A stretch of DNA of 64,000 nucleotides from SAR324 cluster bacterium (GTDB taxonomy: Bacteria; SAR324; NAC60-12). Made by a program: the position numbers and the translations under genes. Under the pieces are notes generated by a model that saw only the letters and a list, made by a program, of their open reading frames with translations, ran no database searches and was not told the DNA's origin. Location of the stretch: positions 90,361-154,360 of the forward strand of contig JACNJW010000027.1 in assembly GCA_014382365.1 (NCBI GenBank), in the 5' to 3' direction. Below, in pieces: positions 1-9,548 of this stretch (position 1 is its first letter; each line of letters begins with the position of its first letter).

Positions 1-55
1 TGCATTATTTTATGGTATCTGGGTTTTAGGCCGCGACATTCTCGGTGTGCTTTAG
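1..55 (+). CDS. C-terminal end of a probable membrane protein (partial)
   Basis: The window opens inside an open frame that encodes ALFYGIWVLGRDILGVL and stops at a TAG at 53-55. The tail is hydrophobic and looks like the last membrane segment of an integral membrane protein. The stop lies about 40 bases upstream of the CBS-DUF294 gene, so the two may be cotranscribed. In other bacteria DUF294 genes often follow sodium/solute symporters, but these 17 residues are too few to name the family. Confidence 0.4.
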   Translation, partial: ALFYGIWVLGRDILGVL

Positions 56-95
56 TCTGAATCCCCATTTCCTTTTCTGATCCCATCATTTACTT

Positions 96-1556
96 ATGCA
101 AAAAACCAAACCACATGGGATTTCTCCTTTCAAAAACAAGATGGCCGACCTCGTAAGTCGGCAAACAAAGAGCATTCCTCACCATCTTCCAGTAAGTGTG
201 GTTGCCCAGCAAATGGCTGACTCAGGAATCAACTCAATGGTTGTTGAACAAAACGGAGTGCTGGCCGGAATAGTAACCTCTACAGACTTAGTTCGTCATA
301 TACTGGCAAAAAACCTGTCGGGAAGTACACCCATATTTTCAGTGATGAGTGCACCGCTCATTTCAATTGATCAGGAAAGTCCGATCTTTGACGGATTAAT
401 GTTGATGGTGCAAAATAAGATAAAGCACCTTGCAGTAACTACAAACGGAAATATTTCCGGAATTGTTTCCGGATGGGATTGGCTGACTTTTCAAGAACGT
501 CATCCTGCAGCATTGTTCAACGAAATTGCTGAAGCACCAAGTTTCCAGACAGTAGCTCTTTTGAGGACAGAAGCACTTGAGCTGGTGGAACAATTATTTG
601 AGGAAGAGGGTAATGCACGGTCTCTGACACAACTAATTACTGAAATAAACGATCGTGTAACTGAAAGAATCATTCAACTCACACTTGAGAAACTGAAAGC
701 GGAAGGAGAAGGCAATCCTCCGGTAAAATATTGCTGGATTGCAATGGGAAGTGAGGGCAGGAAAGAGCAAACATTAAGTACCGATCAGGATAATGGTCTT
801 GTCTTTGAAAATACTTCGCAAGCAGAATTAGATTCAGTCAAAAACTGGTTTTTGAAGTTTGCAGTAATTGTAATTGAAGGTCTGGTCCTTTGTGGATTTC
901 CACGCTGCAAGGGAAACATCATGGCCAGTAACCAGGATTTATGCCTTTCACAGACAGAGTGGGAACAACTCTTTGTAAAAATATTATCAAACCCTGATCC
1001 CTATGCTTTACTAAAAGCTTCGATATATTTTGATTTCCGCTCAATATACGGCGAATCAAAGCTAGTAAATTCTCTGTGGCAGAATTTGACAGACAAAATA
1101 CGGCTCAGCCGTGGATTTCTGAGACATCTGGCCCAAAACAACATCGAAGCCGGACGCCCTCCTATTTACACATTGGAATGGAAATTCCGCAGTTTTTTTT
1201 CACTCTTTCTTCCTCCTGTTGACCTCAAGAGACAAGCGCTCACACCTTTGGTCATGAGTATCCGTACACTGGCACTGGCTCATGGAATCAAGGAAACTCA
1301 CACACTTTCACGTATTGAAGAGCTTGTTGCTTGCCAAGCTCTACCTGCACAATTAGCAGAAGCTGTCTCCAATGCCTATGACTTCATAATGCTATTGAAA
1401 ATTCGTCAAAACTTTGAGTTTCAGGCAGATTCTTCTGCAGTTACAAACGAATTACAAACGAAACTGCTTAATCCTCTGCAAAGCAGCTTTTTATATGAAA
1501 CTTTAAAAACCATTTATGATCTTCAGGACTACGTTAATGATATCTTTGGTAATTGA
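96..1556 (+). CDS. CBS domain / DUF294 putative nucleotidyltransferase
   Basis: This 486-residue protein looks soluble. It begins with two CBS repeats (about residues 15-140), which usually bind adenine nucleotides. A GlnD-like nucleotidyltransferase domain follows (DUF294, about 145-290) with the motif GSEGRKEQTLSTDQDN near residues 217-232. That motif matches the GS-x-R-x-E and T-D-Q-D-N signature of the family. The last part (about 320-480) is the helical DUF294 C-terminal substrate-binding domain. By family knowledge it may uridylylate or adenylylate a partner, but the substrate is unknown. The next two genes are a receiver domain and a sensor-exonuclease fusion on the same strand, so a signalling role is likely. 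Function beyond the domain level is inference. Confidence 0.85.
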   Translation: MQKTKPHGISPFKNKMADLVSRQTKSIPHHLPVSVVAQQMADSGINSMVVEQNGVLAGIVTSTDLVRHILAKNLSGSTPIFSVMSAPLISIDQESPIFDGLMLMVQNKIKHLAVTTNGNISGIVSGWDWLTFQERHPAALFNEIAEAPSFQTVALLRTEALELVEQLFEEEGNARSLTQLITEINDRVTERIIQLTLEKLKAEGEGNPPVKYCWIAMGSEGRKEQTLSTDQDNGLVFENTSQAELDSVKNWFLKFAVIVIEGLVLCGFPRCKGNIMASNQDLCLSQTEWEQLFVKILSNPDPYALLKASIYFDFRSIYGESKLVNSLWQNLTDKIRLSRGFLRHLAQNNIEAGRPPIYTLEWKFRSFFSLFLPPVDLKRQALTPLVMSIRTLALAHGIKETHTLSRIEELVACQALPAQLAEAVSNAYDFIMLLKIRQNFEFQADSSAVTNELQTKLLNPLQSSFLYETLKTIYDLQDYVNDIFGN

Positions 1557-1620
1557 TCACCTGCAGGGATCAACAATATATGGATTATTTTTCAGCAAGC
1601 TCTGAAATAGAGAACAAATC

Positions 1621-2004
1621 ATGCCAAAAAAAATTTTAATAATTGAGGATGACCCTGCAATTGTTGTCTCACTGGAATTTTTAATGTTGCAACAGGGCTA
1701 TGATGTTCAAGTTACTACAAATGCAGAAGAGGGAGAAAAAACAATTAGACAGCAAATGCCTGACTTAATTCTGTTGGATATTAACCTGCCTCAACGTTCA
1801 GGCTTTGAACTTTGCCGGCAGTTAAGAGCAGACTCAAATTTTGATCAAACAAGGATAGTGTTGCTGACAGCAAAAGGCCGGGAGGTGGACTATCAAAAAG
1901 GAATTGCATTTGGAGCAGATGAATATATTATCAAACCTTTTTCCACCAGAGATCTAGTACAAACTGTGCATGATCTGCTCTCAACTACAAGAAATTTAAT
2001 ATAA
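1621..2004 (+). CDS. Stand-alone response regulator receiver domain
   Basis: This 127-residue single-domain protein has the CheY fold and no output domain. The acidic pair is E9-D10-D11 in ILIIEDDPA. The phosphoacceptor is D53 in LILLDINLP. The switch threonine lies in LLTAKG and the conserved lysine in IIKPFS. The stop TAA shares its last base with the ATG of the following sensor-exonuclease gene, so the two are translationally coupled. The natural partner is therefore probably the downstream membrane protein. Regulation by phosphorylation is inferred from the family, and no DNA-binding region is present. Confidence 0.9.
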   Translation: MPKKILIIEDDPAIVVSLEFLMLQQGYDVQVTTNAEEGEKTIRQQMPDLILLDINLPQRSGFELCRQLRADSNFDQTRIVLLTAKGREVDYQKGIAFGADEYIIKPFSTRDLVQTVHDLLSTTRNLI

Positions 2005-4160
2005 TGAGACCCCGAGAACGACTGACTTTCAGCTGGTTACTCCTCAGTTTTGTTTTGCTAACCTCTCTTGCGGGTATTGAATTTTATGTTTTTGTACAGT
2101 TGAGTGCTGCACAAAAGGGACAACTTTTAGAATTACTTTTTCCTTATCGCTACTTCATTCTCGTACCAATACTCATCCTGCTTGGTTTAATAATTTTTGG
2201 TGCAAAGTGGGTCCTGGAAAATTTGTGGCTGCCTTTAGCACAACTGACTGATGAAGTGGAATTGCTCTTTAGCAGCAGAACAAGCAGTAGCTTGACTTCC
2301 AGAGTTCCATTACATTTCCAGCGCATATCGTGTTTACTGAATGAGCAGTCAAAACGCATAGAAAAACTGCAAAAAGGGATTGAATCCAAAATTTCACAGG
2401 CAAAAAAAGAGTTGGAACAGGAGAAAAATGTTTTTGCGGCTCTGATAGAAGAGTTAAGTGAAGGGGTAATAGTCTGCAACAGTAGCGCCTATATTCTCCT
2501 CTATAATAAGTCTGCACAGGAACTGTTTGTAGATCAAGAGAATGGAAACACTGCAGAAAATACTAACAAATCACAACTGGGATTAGGACGTTCGTTCAAC
2601 ACAATTTTACCAACACCAAGATTAAAATATACACTTAATGAACTACAGGAGCGTCACCGACTAGGAAGTTCACACCTGGTTCAGCATTTCAGCACCTGGT
2701 TTGGTTCTAAACTGCTACGTGTTCAAACAATTGGGATTCTAGATCCGGAAAACAAACTTAGCGGTTTTGTTTTTATCTGTGAAGATCTTGCTCCACATTC
2801 GAGTGATTATCACCCGCATGAAGTACTTGAGCTACTTCATGATGAACAGAGACGTGCCAGTATTGCCAACATCCGCAGTTCAATTGAAACATTGCAGGAT
2901 TATCCGGAAATGCCGACAGAAAAATATCGGCTGCTGATGAAAACAATTCAGGAACACTCAGTAAAACTTAGTGAGCAACTTACCCACAACCCAATGCATA
3001 ATAAAGCTGAACTGCGTGTACTTTGTCCTCTGGAACTTACTCCAATTCAGGAATGGTTGCAAAGTTTGAATATTAATCCTGAACGACCGCTAAAATTAAC
3101 CTGTATCATGGCTGACTCAAGTCAAACTTGGTATGTCCAACTGAACCGCTATTTTTTCAGTCAAGTCCTTGAATTCCTTTTTCAGCAGCTGCATCAGCTT
3201 CTGCACTTGACTCAACTTGAAATAAGACTGGACCGCAAGGATCAATTTATCATGTTGGATATTTGCTGGCAGGGAAAAGAATTAGCTCCTGTGGAATTGC
3301 GAAATTGGCTTAACCATCCTTTGAGATCTATTTCAGAAGATCAGACTGTTAACATTTCAGAAATTTTACGACAACATGATGCCGAAATTTGGTTTGAAGG
3401 TCTGCCGGACAGCCTTGAACACGGACTGAGGTTATTTGTTCCTTGCCTTGATGAAATGGATCCAAAATTTGAGTTGAAGAGCCATATTAATTTAGGTAGC
3501 CGGCCCGTTTTTTATGATTTTGACCTTTTCCACAAAACATCTTTGTCAAAAAAATGGAATGAAGTACTACTGACTGAAGCAACTTATACAGTTTTTGATA
3601 CAGAGACTACCGGACTCAATCCTGCAGGAGGTGATGAAATCATTTCAATTGGAGCTATCCGCATTGTTAATGGTCAAATATTAAGGAATGAAACATTTTC
3701 TCAACTGGTCAATCCGCAGCGTGAAATTTCTCCACAGTCGTTTCAGATACATGGTATCTCCGTTGAAGAACTGCAAGATAAGCCACTGATATCTCAGGTG
3801 CTGCCTCTGTTTCACAGCTTTGTGCAGGATTCAATTTTGGTGGCACATAATGCAGCCTTCGATCTGAGGTTTCTGCAAATGAAAGAAGATTCGAGTGGAT
3901 TAATCTTTGATAATCCTGTGCTCGATACTCTCTTACTTTCTGCGGTCATACATCCCAATTTAGACAAACATGATTTAGACACGCTTGCTCAACGTTTTGG
4001 TTTAGATTTCAAGCAGCGACATTCAGCCATGGGTGATGCTGAAGTTACTGCTCAAATCCTGCTTGAGCTTTTTCCAATGTTAAATTCTAAGAGAATCAAT
4101 ACAATACAGGATGCCCAAAGTGCAGCAAAGAAAAGCTACTATGCCCGCCTCAAATATTAA
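2004..4160 (+). CDS. Membrane sensor (degenerate histidine kinase-like) fused to a DnaQ-type 3'-5' exonuclease
   Basis: The 718-residue protein starts with two membrane segments (about residues 10-33 and 48-70). A coiled linker and a PAS-like region follow (about 140-265). A stretch around LLHDEQRRASIANIRSSIET resembles a HisKA helix, but no clear N or G boxes of an ATPase domain follow, so kinase activity is doubtful. The C-terminal 190 residues are a DEDDh exonuclease: TVFDTETTGL (Exo I, D and E), LVAHNAAFDLRF (Exo II) and HSAMGDAEVTAQ (Exo III, H and D). The exonuclease motifs look intact. Its start overlaps the receiver gene by one base. The biological substrate is unknown; coupling a membrane sensor to a nuclease is the unusual point. 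Confidence 0.85.
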   Translation: MRPRERLTFSWLLLSFVLLTSLAGIEFYVFVQLSAAQKGQLLELLFPYRYFILVPILILLGLIIFGAKWVLENLWLPLAQLTDEVELLFSSRTSSSLTSRVPLHFQRISCLLNEQSKRIEKLQKGIESKISQAKKELEQEKNVFAALIEELSEGVIVCNSSAYILLYNKSAQELFVDQENGNTAENTNKSQLGLGRSFNTILPTPRLKYTLNELQERHRLGSSHLVQHFSTWFGSKLLRVQTIGILDPENKLSGFVFICEDLAPHSSDYHPHEVLELLHDEQRRASIANIRSSIETLQDYPEMPTEKYRLLMKTIQEHSVKLSEQLTHNPMHNKAELRVLCPLELTPIQEWLQSLNINPERPLKLTCIMADSSQTWYVQLNRYFFSQVLEFLFQQLHQLLHLTQLEIRLDRKDQFIMLDICWQGKELAPVELRNWLNHPLRSISEDQTVNISEILRQHDAEIWFEGLPDSLEHGLRLFVPCLDEMDPKFELKSHINLGSRPVFYDFDLFHKTSLSKKWNEVLLTEATYTVFDTETTGLNPAGGDEIISIGAIRIVNGQILRNETFSQLVNPQREISPQSFQIHGISVEELQDKPLISQVLPLFHSFVQDSILVAHNAAFDLRFLQMKEDSSGLIFDNPVLDTLLLSAVIHPNLDKHDLDTLAQRFGLDFKQRHSAMGDAEVTAQILLELFPMLNSKRINTIQDAQSAAKKSYYARLKY

Positions 4161-4395
4161 CTCCAAAAACTATTTGTTCAACTGCATTCTCTTGCTCTTT
4201 TGTGTTCATTCAATTTATTCTAAAAACACAAACATGACAGCATGACATAAAAATTGCGGATTATTGAAAATAATGAAAAACTTGAATTATATATATTTCT
4301 GGTAATCATACAATACTGTTAATCAAAGTCTATTGCCGGTATAAAGTGCTTAGTTTAGCGGATTATAAAACCAAACTTTTTTGATCAAGGAATTG

Positions 4396-5622
4396 ATGAT
4401 TCTAAAAACAAATGGAGAGCGACTGTGGAACTCACTGATGGAAATGGCAAAAATAGGTCCAGGTGAACTTGGCGGTAACCGCAGGCTTGCATTGACAGAT
4501 GCAGATATTGAAGGGCGTGAGCTCTTCCGTAAATGGGCTGCTGACGCAGGCTGTACTTTTCGACTGGATACAATGGGAAATCTATTTGCCTGCAGATCTG
4601 GTAAAAGTCCTGACGCTGCACCTGTAATTGCCGGAAGTCATTTAGATACGCAGCCTTCCGGCGGTAGATTTGATGGAATCCTGGGTGTTCTTGCTGCACT
4701 TGAAGTTGTCCGTTCACTTAACGATCACAATGTTATCACTGAATCTCCAATTGAAATTGTAGTCTGGATGAATGAAGAAGGTGCACGTTTCCCCCCGGCA
4801 ATGATGGGTTCAGGGGTTTTTGCTGGTATTTTTGAACAGTCAGAAATCTACACGCATCAGGATCCTGACGGAACCACAGTAGAAAGCGAATTAAGGCGAA
4901 CTAAACAGTTGGGAGAAACTTTTTGCGAAGCCTTCCCGATCAAGGCCTATTACGAACTGCACATAGAGCAGGGGCCAATCCTTGAGGCAGAAGGCCTCAG
5001 AATCGGAGTGGTCACTGGCGGTCAGGGTGCATACTGGACACACATAACCCTACATGGACAAGGTTCACATGCCGGCACCACACCAATGAACTACCGCAGA
5101 GACCCCATCATGGGTGCAGCCAGAATTATCACGGAACTGCGGAAAATAATACGGAAGCATCCTGCTGCTGTTGGTACAGTCGGCCGACTGGAAACTCACC
5201 CTTCTTCTATCAACACAATACCGGGTAGAGTTTTTTTCACAGTTGATACCAGACATCCGGATGAAGAAATTCTGGCACAAATCAACCAGGACCTGGAAAT
5301 CCTGGTCCAAAAAATTTGTACCGAAGAGCAACTTGAAAGTGAGTTGACTAATATCTGGAAAGCTCCAACTATCAACTTTAATCAGGATTGTGTCTCCAAG
5401 GTCAGGAGTGCTGCTGAATCTTTAGGCTACAGTCATCAGGATATTGTTTCAGGGGCAGGTCATGATGCATGTCAGCTCAGCCACATTGCCCCGACTGGCA
5501 TGATCTTTATTCCCTGTGAAAACGGATTGAGCCATGATGAAGCTGAAAACGCTTTACCGGAAGATGTAACTGCAGGAGCAGATGTCCTGCTCAACGCTAT
5601 TTTGGCAAGCGCAGCTAACTAA
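4396..5622 (+). CDS. M20 family Zn-dependent amidohydrolase (N-carbamoyl-L-amino acid hydrolase / allantoate amidohydrolase type)
   Basis: The enzyme is predicted to hydrolyse the carbamoyl or related amide of N-carbamoyl-amino acids, allantoate or ureidoglycolate. Metal-binding motifs of the hydantoinase/carbamoylase branch of M20 are visible: GSHLDTQPSGGRFDGILGVL, NEEGARFPPAMMGSG, LHIEQGPILE and GAGHDACQLSHIAPTGMIF. The length of 408 residues fits the family. The frame is open from a TTG at 4381, but I prefer the ATG at 4396 because AAGGA lies five to six bases before it. The next gene is a C45 peptidase-like hydrolase. The exact substrate cannot be told from sequence. Confidence 0.88.
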   Translation: MILKTNGERLWNSLMEMAKIGPGELGGNRRLALTDADIEGRELFRKWAADAGCTFRLDTMGNLFACRSGKSPDAAPVIAGSHLDTQPSGGRFDGILGVLAALEVVRSLNDHNVITESPIEIVVWMNEEGARFPPAMMGSGVFAGIFEQSEIYTHQDPDGTTVESELRRTKQLGETFCEAFPIKAYYELHIEQGPILEAEGLRIGVVTGGQGAYWTHITLHGQGSHAGTTPMNYRRDPIMGAARIITELRKIIRKHPAAVGTVGRLETHPSSINTIPGRVFFTVDTRHPDEEILAQINQDLEILVQKICTEEQLESELTNIWKAPTINFNQDCVSKVRSAAESLGYSHQDIVSGAGHDACQLSHIAPTGMIFIPCENGLSHDEAENALPEDVTAGADVLLNAILASAAN

Positions 5623-5688
5623 CAGCTAAGAGAACTCGCTGATTTTTTTTAAAATTCAAAAGTCAGTACCAAGTATTTAAGAAAAATT

Positions 5689-6744
5689 ATGTCAGTTGAA
5701 CAACTCAAAACAATTGAAGTCGCCGGAACTCCAAAAGAAATTGGTTTTGCAATTGGAAAAGCTGATGCTGATTCAATCCGGCAACAGTTACTTACGCTTA
5801 CTGAATTTAGTGCTTTGGAGCAGTACTGGCAGGGCAGCAGTTATCTTTGGCGACTTGATGCTGCAGCTCGCAGCGTTTTTCCGGAATATGTTTTAGAGCT
5901 TGAAGGAATGGCTCTGGGAGCACAAGTCGCATATGAGTCTCTTTTTCTTTGGAACTGCAGAGGTGATTTGCCGCTAAACGAGGGGGAAAATCCCGAATCG
6001 GTGGAACATGCACCCGAGGGCTGTACAACTCTTCTTTTACCGGCAGTCGACGGTCGCAGTGCGGTAATTGCACACAATGAAGACGGTCCGCCTGAACTGA
6101 ATGGACACTGTTACTGGCTCACTGTCAGACAGGACAATGGTACAAATTATTCTACTTTCCATTATCCCGGAATGCTGCCGGGGCATACCTTTTCTGTAAA
6201 TAGCCGAGGTCTGGTGCAGACTATCAACAATATCCGAGTTAGTGATCTGAAAACCGGAATTCCACGGCATTTCATTTGTCGGGCAATTTTGGATAGCAAA
6301 ACTTTGGACGAGGCTCTTGAGTTTCTTCAACGTCAGGACCGTGCCAGTGGATTTCATCACTCACTCGGACATAGTTCAGGAAACGAACTGCTTTCGGTAG
6401 AAGCTCCTGCCAGCGGTTGTGCAGTCAAAAAAATAAAATCAGCCGCCACACATGCCAACCATTTACTGAATGAAGTGTTTTGCGGGCTCTCACAAACTGT
6501 AACGGAATCTTCCGCCTTTCGTCAAAACATGTCTGAAAAACTGATTTCAGAATCTGTTTCCACAGATCCAAAGTCCATCCTTTTTCATCAGCCCTCTCAG
6601 GGACTTTCCATTTTTCGCAGGCCAAACGACGGAGGTGATGATTATGCTTTCACTCTGGCAACAGGAACTTTCTGCATCTCCGCGAGCGGAGTCAAGTGGC
6701 AGATTCATCTCGATAAAAATGAAATTCCTGCTCTTTCAAATTAA
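5689..6744 (+). CDS. C45 family peptidase / acyltransferase-like Ntn hydrolase
   Basis: This 351-residue protein resembles the acyl-CoA:6-aminopenicillanate acyltransferase (AAT, peptidase C45) family. The likely autocatalytic nucleophile is the cysteine in HAPEGCTTLLLP. The following AVIAHNEDGPP and the later HSLGHSSGNELLSVEAP are typical of the fold. Family members cleave amide bonds of small peptides or N-acyl compounds after self-processing. It lies 66 bases after the M20 amidohydrolase on the same strand, so the two may act on the same peptide- or ureide-like nutrients. The substrate is unknown. Confidence 0.8.
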   Translation: MSVEQLKTIEVAGTPKEIGFAIGKADADSIRQQLLTLTEFSALEQYWQGSSYLWRLDAAARSVFPEYVLELEGMALGAQVAYESLFLWNCRGDLPLNEGENPESVEHAPEGCTTLLLPAVDGRSAVIAHNEDGPPELNGHCYWLTVRQDNGTNYSTFHYPGMLPGHTFSVNSRGLVQTINNIRVSDLKTGIPRHFICRAILDSKTLDEALEFLQRQDRASGFHHSLGHSSGNELLSVEAPASGCAVKKIKSAATHANHLLNEVFCGLSQTVTESSAFRQNMSEKLISESVSTDPKSILFHQPSQGLSIFRRPNDGGDDYAFTLATGTFCISASGVKWQIHLDKNEIPALSN

Positions 6745-6758
6745 GCTTGATTCATTCC

Positions 6759-6790
6759 GCAATTATAGTGTAGTTATACACTGGAATTGC
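6759..6790 (+). terminator. Stem-loop after the C45 hydrolase gene
   Basis: GCAATT and AATTGC, then AGTGTA and TACACT, form two stacked 6-bp stems with a 2x2 internal loop and a GTTA apical loop. It starts 14 bases after the stop codon of the C45 gene. No U-run follows, so it may protect the transcript end or be a factor-dependent terminator. A weaker 7-bp stem (TATTAGT/ACTAATA) lies at 6842-6865. Confidence 0.4.
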
Positions 6791-6946
6791 AGAGAAATAA
6801 ATTTCTTTTATCATTTCTAGTGAAGCCAATAATCTTAATGATATTAGTGTGGTTTTCTACTAATAATTTCTTGCTCCGCTGGAAACGACGCGAATTAAAG
6901 ACTTTTTGAGAAGCCATCAAAGATAATTTTCCAAAACAAAAAATTC

Positions 6947-8137
6947 ATGAGCAAAAACTTCTTCAACAATCTAAATGAGAAACTGGAAGAATTAACAAGC
7001 GCAGGATTATATAAATCAGAACGGATTATAACTTCCCGGCAATCCGGAAACATTTCCGTTTTGCCCGGCAACAACGTGCTAAATTTCTGTGCCAATAATT
7101 ATCTGGGGCTGGCAGATAATCCGGAGTTGATTAAGGCCGGAAAAACGGCACTTGATGAAAAAGGTTATGGAATGGCGTCTGTCCGTTTCATCTGTGGAAC
7201 ACAGGATGTGCATAAAGAACTGGAAATGAAAATTTCTGAATTTTTGGGAATGGAAGACACAATTCTCTATTCCTCGTGTTTTGATGCCAATACCGGTTTA
7301 TTTGAAACACTATTGGGAGCAGAAGACGCAATCATATCCGATGCTATGAATCACGCATCCATCATCGACGGTGTACGCCTGTGCAAAGCACGTCGTTTCC
7401 GTTATCTCAATAACGACATGTCGGATTTGGAAAAGCGTTTGCAGGAAGCCGCAGATGCGCGTTTTCGTTTGATTGCTACTGATGGAGTGTTCTCCATGGA
7501 CGGCATCATCGCAAACCTGAATGGCATTTGCGAACTTGCGGAAAAGTACGATGCGCTGGTGATGGTTGATGATAGTCACGCGGTCGGCTTCATGGGTAAA
7601 AACGGGCGTGGAACTCCGGAACATTGTGGTGTTGCAGACAAAATTGACATCTTAACCGGAACACTTGGAAAGGCACTTGGCGGAGCTTCCGGAGGCTACA
7701 CCAGTGCGAAAAAAGAAATCATAGAATGGCTGCGTCAACGATCCCGTCCTTATCTGTTTTCGAACACTTTGGCGCCTGTTATCGCCGCAACAACTATCAA
7801 AGTGCTGGAATTGATTGACATCCGTCCGGAACTCCGTAAAAAGCTTTTTGAGAATGCGGATTTTTTCAGAAAGGAAATGACGACACTTGGTTTTACACTC
7901 GCGGGTGCTGGACATCCGATAATTCCGGTTATGCTTGGAGACGCAGAACTGGCCCAAAATTTTGCTACAAACATGCTAAAACAAGGCATCTATGTGATCG
8001 GATTTTCTTTTCCAGTTGTTCCTGAAGGTCAGGCCCGGATACGGTCACAAATGTCTGCCTCACACAGTCGAAATGATGTTGAATCCGCGATTCAGGCGTT
8101 TAAACAAGTTGGACAGCAGCTGGGAATAATCAAATGA
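6947..8137 (+). CDS. kbl: Glycine C-acetyltransferase (2-amino-3-ketobutyrate CoA ligase)
   Basis: This PLP enzyme splits 2-amino-3-oxobutyrate with CoA into glycine and acetyl-CoA. At 396 residues it matches the alpha-oxoamine synthase family. Visible motifs are [48 protein letters not shown] and [16 protein letters not shown], where the lysine of GTLGKA is the PLP Schiff-base residue. The next gene is threonine 3-dehydrogenase, which makes its substrate, so the two form the classic threonine-to-glycine pathway. The stop codon lies just upstream of the tdh start, consistent with an operon. Confidence 0.95.
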   Translation: MSKNFFNNLNEKLEELTSAGLYKSERIITSRQSGNISVLPGNNVLNFCANNYLGLADNPELIKAGKTALDEKGYGMASVRFICGTQDVHKELEMKISEFLGMEDTILYSSCFDANTGLFETLLGAEDAIISDAMNHASIIDGVRLCKARRFRYLNNDMSDLEKRLQEAADARFRLIATDGVFSMDGIIANLNGICELAEKYDALVMVDDSHAVGFMGKNGRGTPEHCGVADKIDILTGTLGKALGGASGGYTSAKKEIIEWLRQRSRPYLFSNTLAPVIAATTIKVLELIDIRPELRKKLFENADFFRKEMTTLGFTLAGAGHPIIPVMLGDAELAQNFATNMLKQGIYVIGFSFPVVPEGQARIRSQMSASHSRNDVESAIQAFKQVGQQLGIIK

Positions 8138-8157
8138 AAAATGCGAGCAGAAAAATT

Positions 8158-9183
8158 ATGAAAGCACTGGTCAAAGCAAAACCGGAAATTGGACTGTGGA
8201 TGGAGCAGGTTCCAATACCGGAATATGGTCCAAACGATGTTTTGGTTAAAATCAGGAAAACGGCAATCTGCGGCACCGATGTTCATATCTGGAAGTGGGA
8301 CGAATTCATTTCAAAACTTGTTCCTGTACCAATGGTCGTCGGCCACGAGTTCTGCGGAGAAATAATTGAAGTTGGAGCCTCAGTCACAAAATATAATGTG
8401 GGGCAGCGTGTCTCCGGAGAAGGTCACGTCATATGCGGAAGTTGCAGAAACTGCAGGGCGGGGCGAGGACACTTATGCCGAAATACACTTGGAATCGGCG
8501 TACAGTTGCCAGGAGCTTTTGCTGAATTCCTACGTCTGCCAGAAGACAATGTTGTGCCTATTCCAGCAGATATTCCGGATGAAATCGCCTCAATTTTTGA
8601 TCCATTCGGAAATGCGGTTCATACTGCTCTGACTTTTGATTGCGTTGGAGAAGATGTGCTGGTAACAGGTGCAGGACCAATCGGCATCATGGGTGCTTTG
8701 GTTGCCCAAAAAGCAGGAGCACGTAAAGTTGTTATCACTGACATCAATCCACAGCGCATTCAGCTTGCCGAAAAAATGGGAGTTAATTATGTGGTCAATA
8801 CCGAAAATGAAGATTTGCAGGAAGTCATGCAGAAAATCGGCATGCAGGAAGGTTTTGACATTGGACTGGAAATGTCAGGTGCAGCTCCTGCCTTTCGTGA
8901 TATGATTGATAAAATGAACAATGGAGGAAAGATTGCAATTCTTGGCATCTCCTCAACCGGATTTGACATTGATTGGAATAAAGTCATATTCAAGATGTTG
9001 AAAATACACGGAATATACGGCAGGGAGATGTTTGAGACCTGGTACAAAATGATTGCCTTTGTGCAGTCCGGTTTAGACCTTTCTCCCCTCATCACCCACC
9101 GTTTTCCAATTGATGATTTCCAAAAAGGATTTGCTGAAATGCTGTCCGGAAATTCCGGCAAAGTAATTCTCGACTGGGAATAA
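8158..9183 (+). CDS. tdh: L-threonine 3-dehydrogenase
   Basis: This zinc-dependent alcohol-dehydrogenase family enzyme oxidises L-threonine to 2-amino-3-oxobutyrate with NAD. Key segments are [24 protein letters not shown] (catalytic zinc), the structural-zinc cysteines in [14 protein letters not shown], the nucleotide-binding [13 protein letters not shown], and [13 protein letters not shown]. From the ATG at 8158 the protein is 341 residues and begins [14 protein letters not shown], the usual length and start for this enzyme. An in-frame ATG at 8134 overlapping the kbl stop would add eight residues and cannot be excluded. It acts with Kbl. Confidence 0.95.
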   Translation: MKALVKAKPEIGLWMEQVPIPEYGPNDVLVKIRKTAICGTDVHIWKWDEFISKLVPVPMVVGHEFCGEIIEVGASVTKYNVGQRVSGEGHVICGSCRNCRAGRGHLCRNTLGIGVQLPGAFAEFLRLPEDNVVPIPADIPDEIASIFDPFGNAVHTALTFDCVGEDVLVTGAGPIGIMGALVAQKAGARKVVITDINPQRIQLAEKMGVNYVVNTENEDLQEVMQKIGMQEGFDIGLEMSGAAPAFRDMIDKMNNGGKIAILGISSTGFDIDWNKVIFKMLKIHGIYGREMFETWYKMIAFVQSGLDLSPLITHRFPIDDFQKGFAEMLSGNSGKVILDWE

Positions 9184-9286
9184 TGCTTACAAAAAGGGAA
9201 GTTAGTTGATTCTTTTTTAGAAATACTCTTCTTTGAGAGTCTTTAAAAAAGTTTGAAGTCCAAGTAGTATCTTCGACAGTTTGCCT

Positions 9287-9300
9287 TGTCATTTCGAGCG
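9287..9300 (+). repeat. Copy of a TTGTCATTTCGA dispersed motif
   Basis: The motif TTGTCATTTCGA occurs here in the 365-base gap between tdh and the ABC transporter, next to CTTCGACAG. The reverse complement of the same 12-mer recurs near 16919. Both are intergenic and followed by an AGATTTCT-like or AGATTTTTT-like stretch, as in small REP-type elements of many bacteria. The rest of this gap (9184-9548) shows no gene. Assignment as a repeat family is tentative with only two copies. Confidence 0.35.
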
Positions 9301-9548
9301 AAAAGACAGATTTTTTTGATCTTTGTGCAGTTGCTTCAACAAGATTTTTCGCACAACTCGAACTGACACCGATTCAGGACTTTATACCAGAGGAACTTTC
9401 TTGATTTTATAATATATCTTTACATTTACTTTCCAGAGAGTTAGCGTAAACAAGCGGTTTGTAAGAGTACATTAGTTTTCTTGCGGAAGCTCAGAAATAA
9501 TTCGGAATCAGTTCCTAAAGGAACGAAAATAATTCTATCAACCTTGAG

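Noticed and set aside
8134..8157. Longer tdh start overlapping kbl
   Set aside because: It would add eight residues that the enzyme family lacks; the ATG at 8158 gives the usual 341-residue protein. It is not fully excluded.
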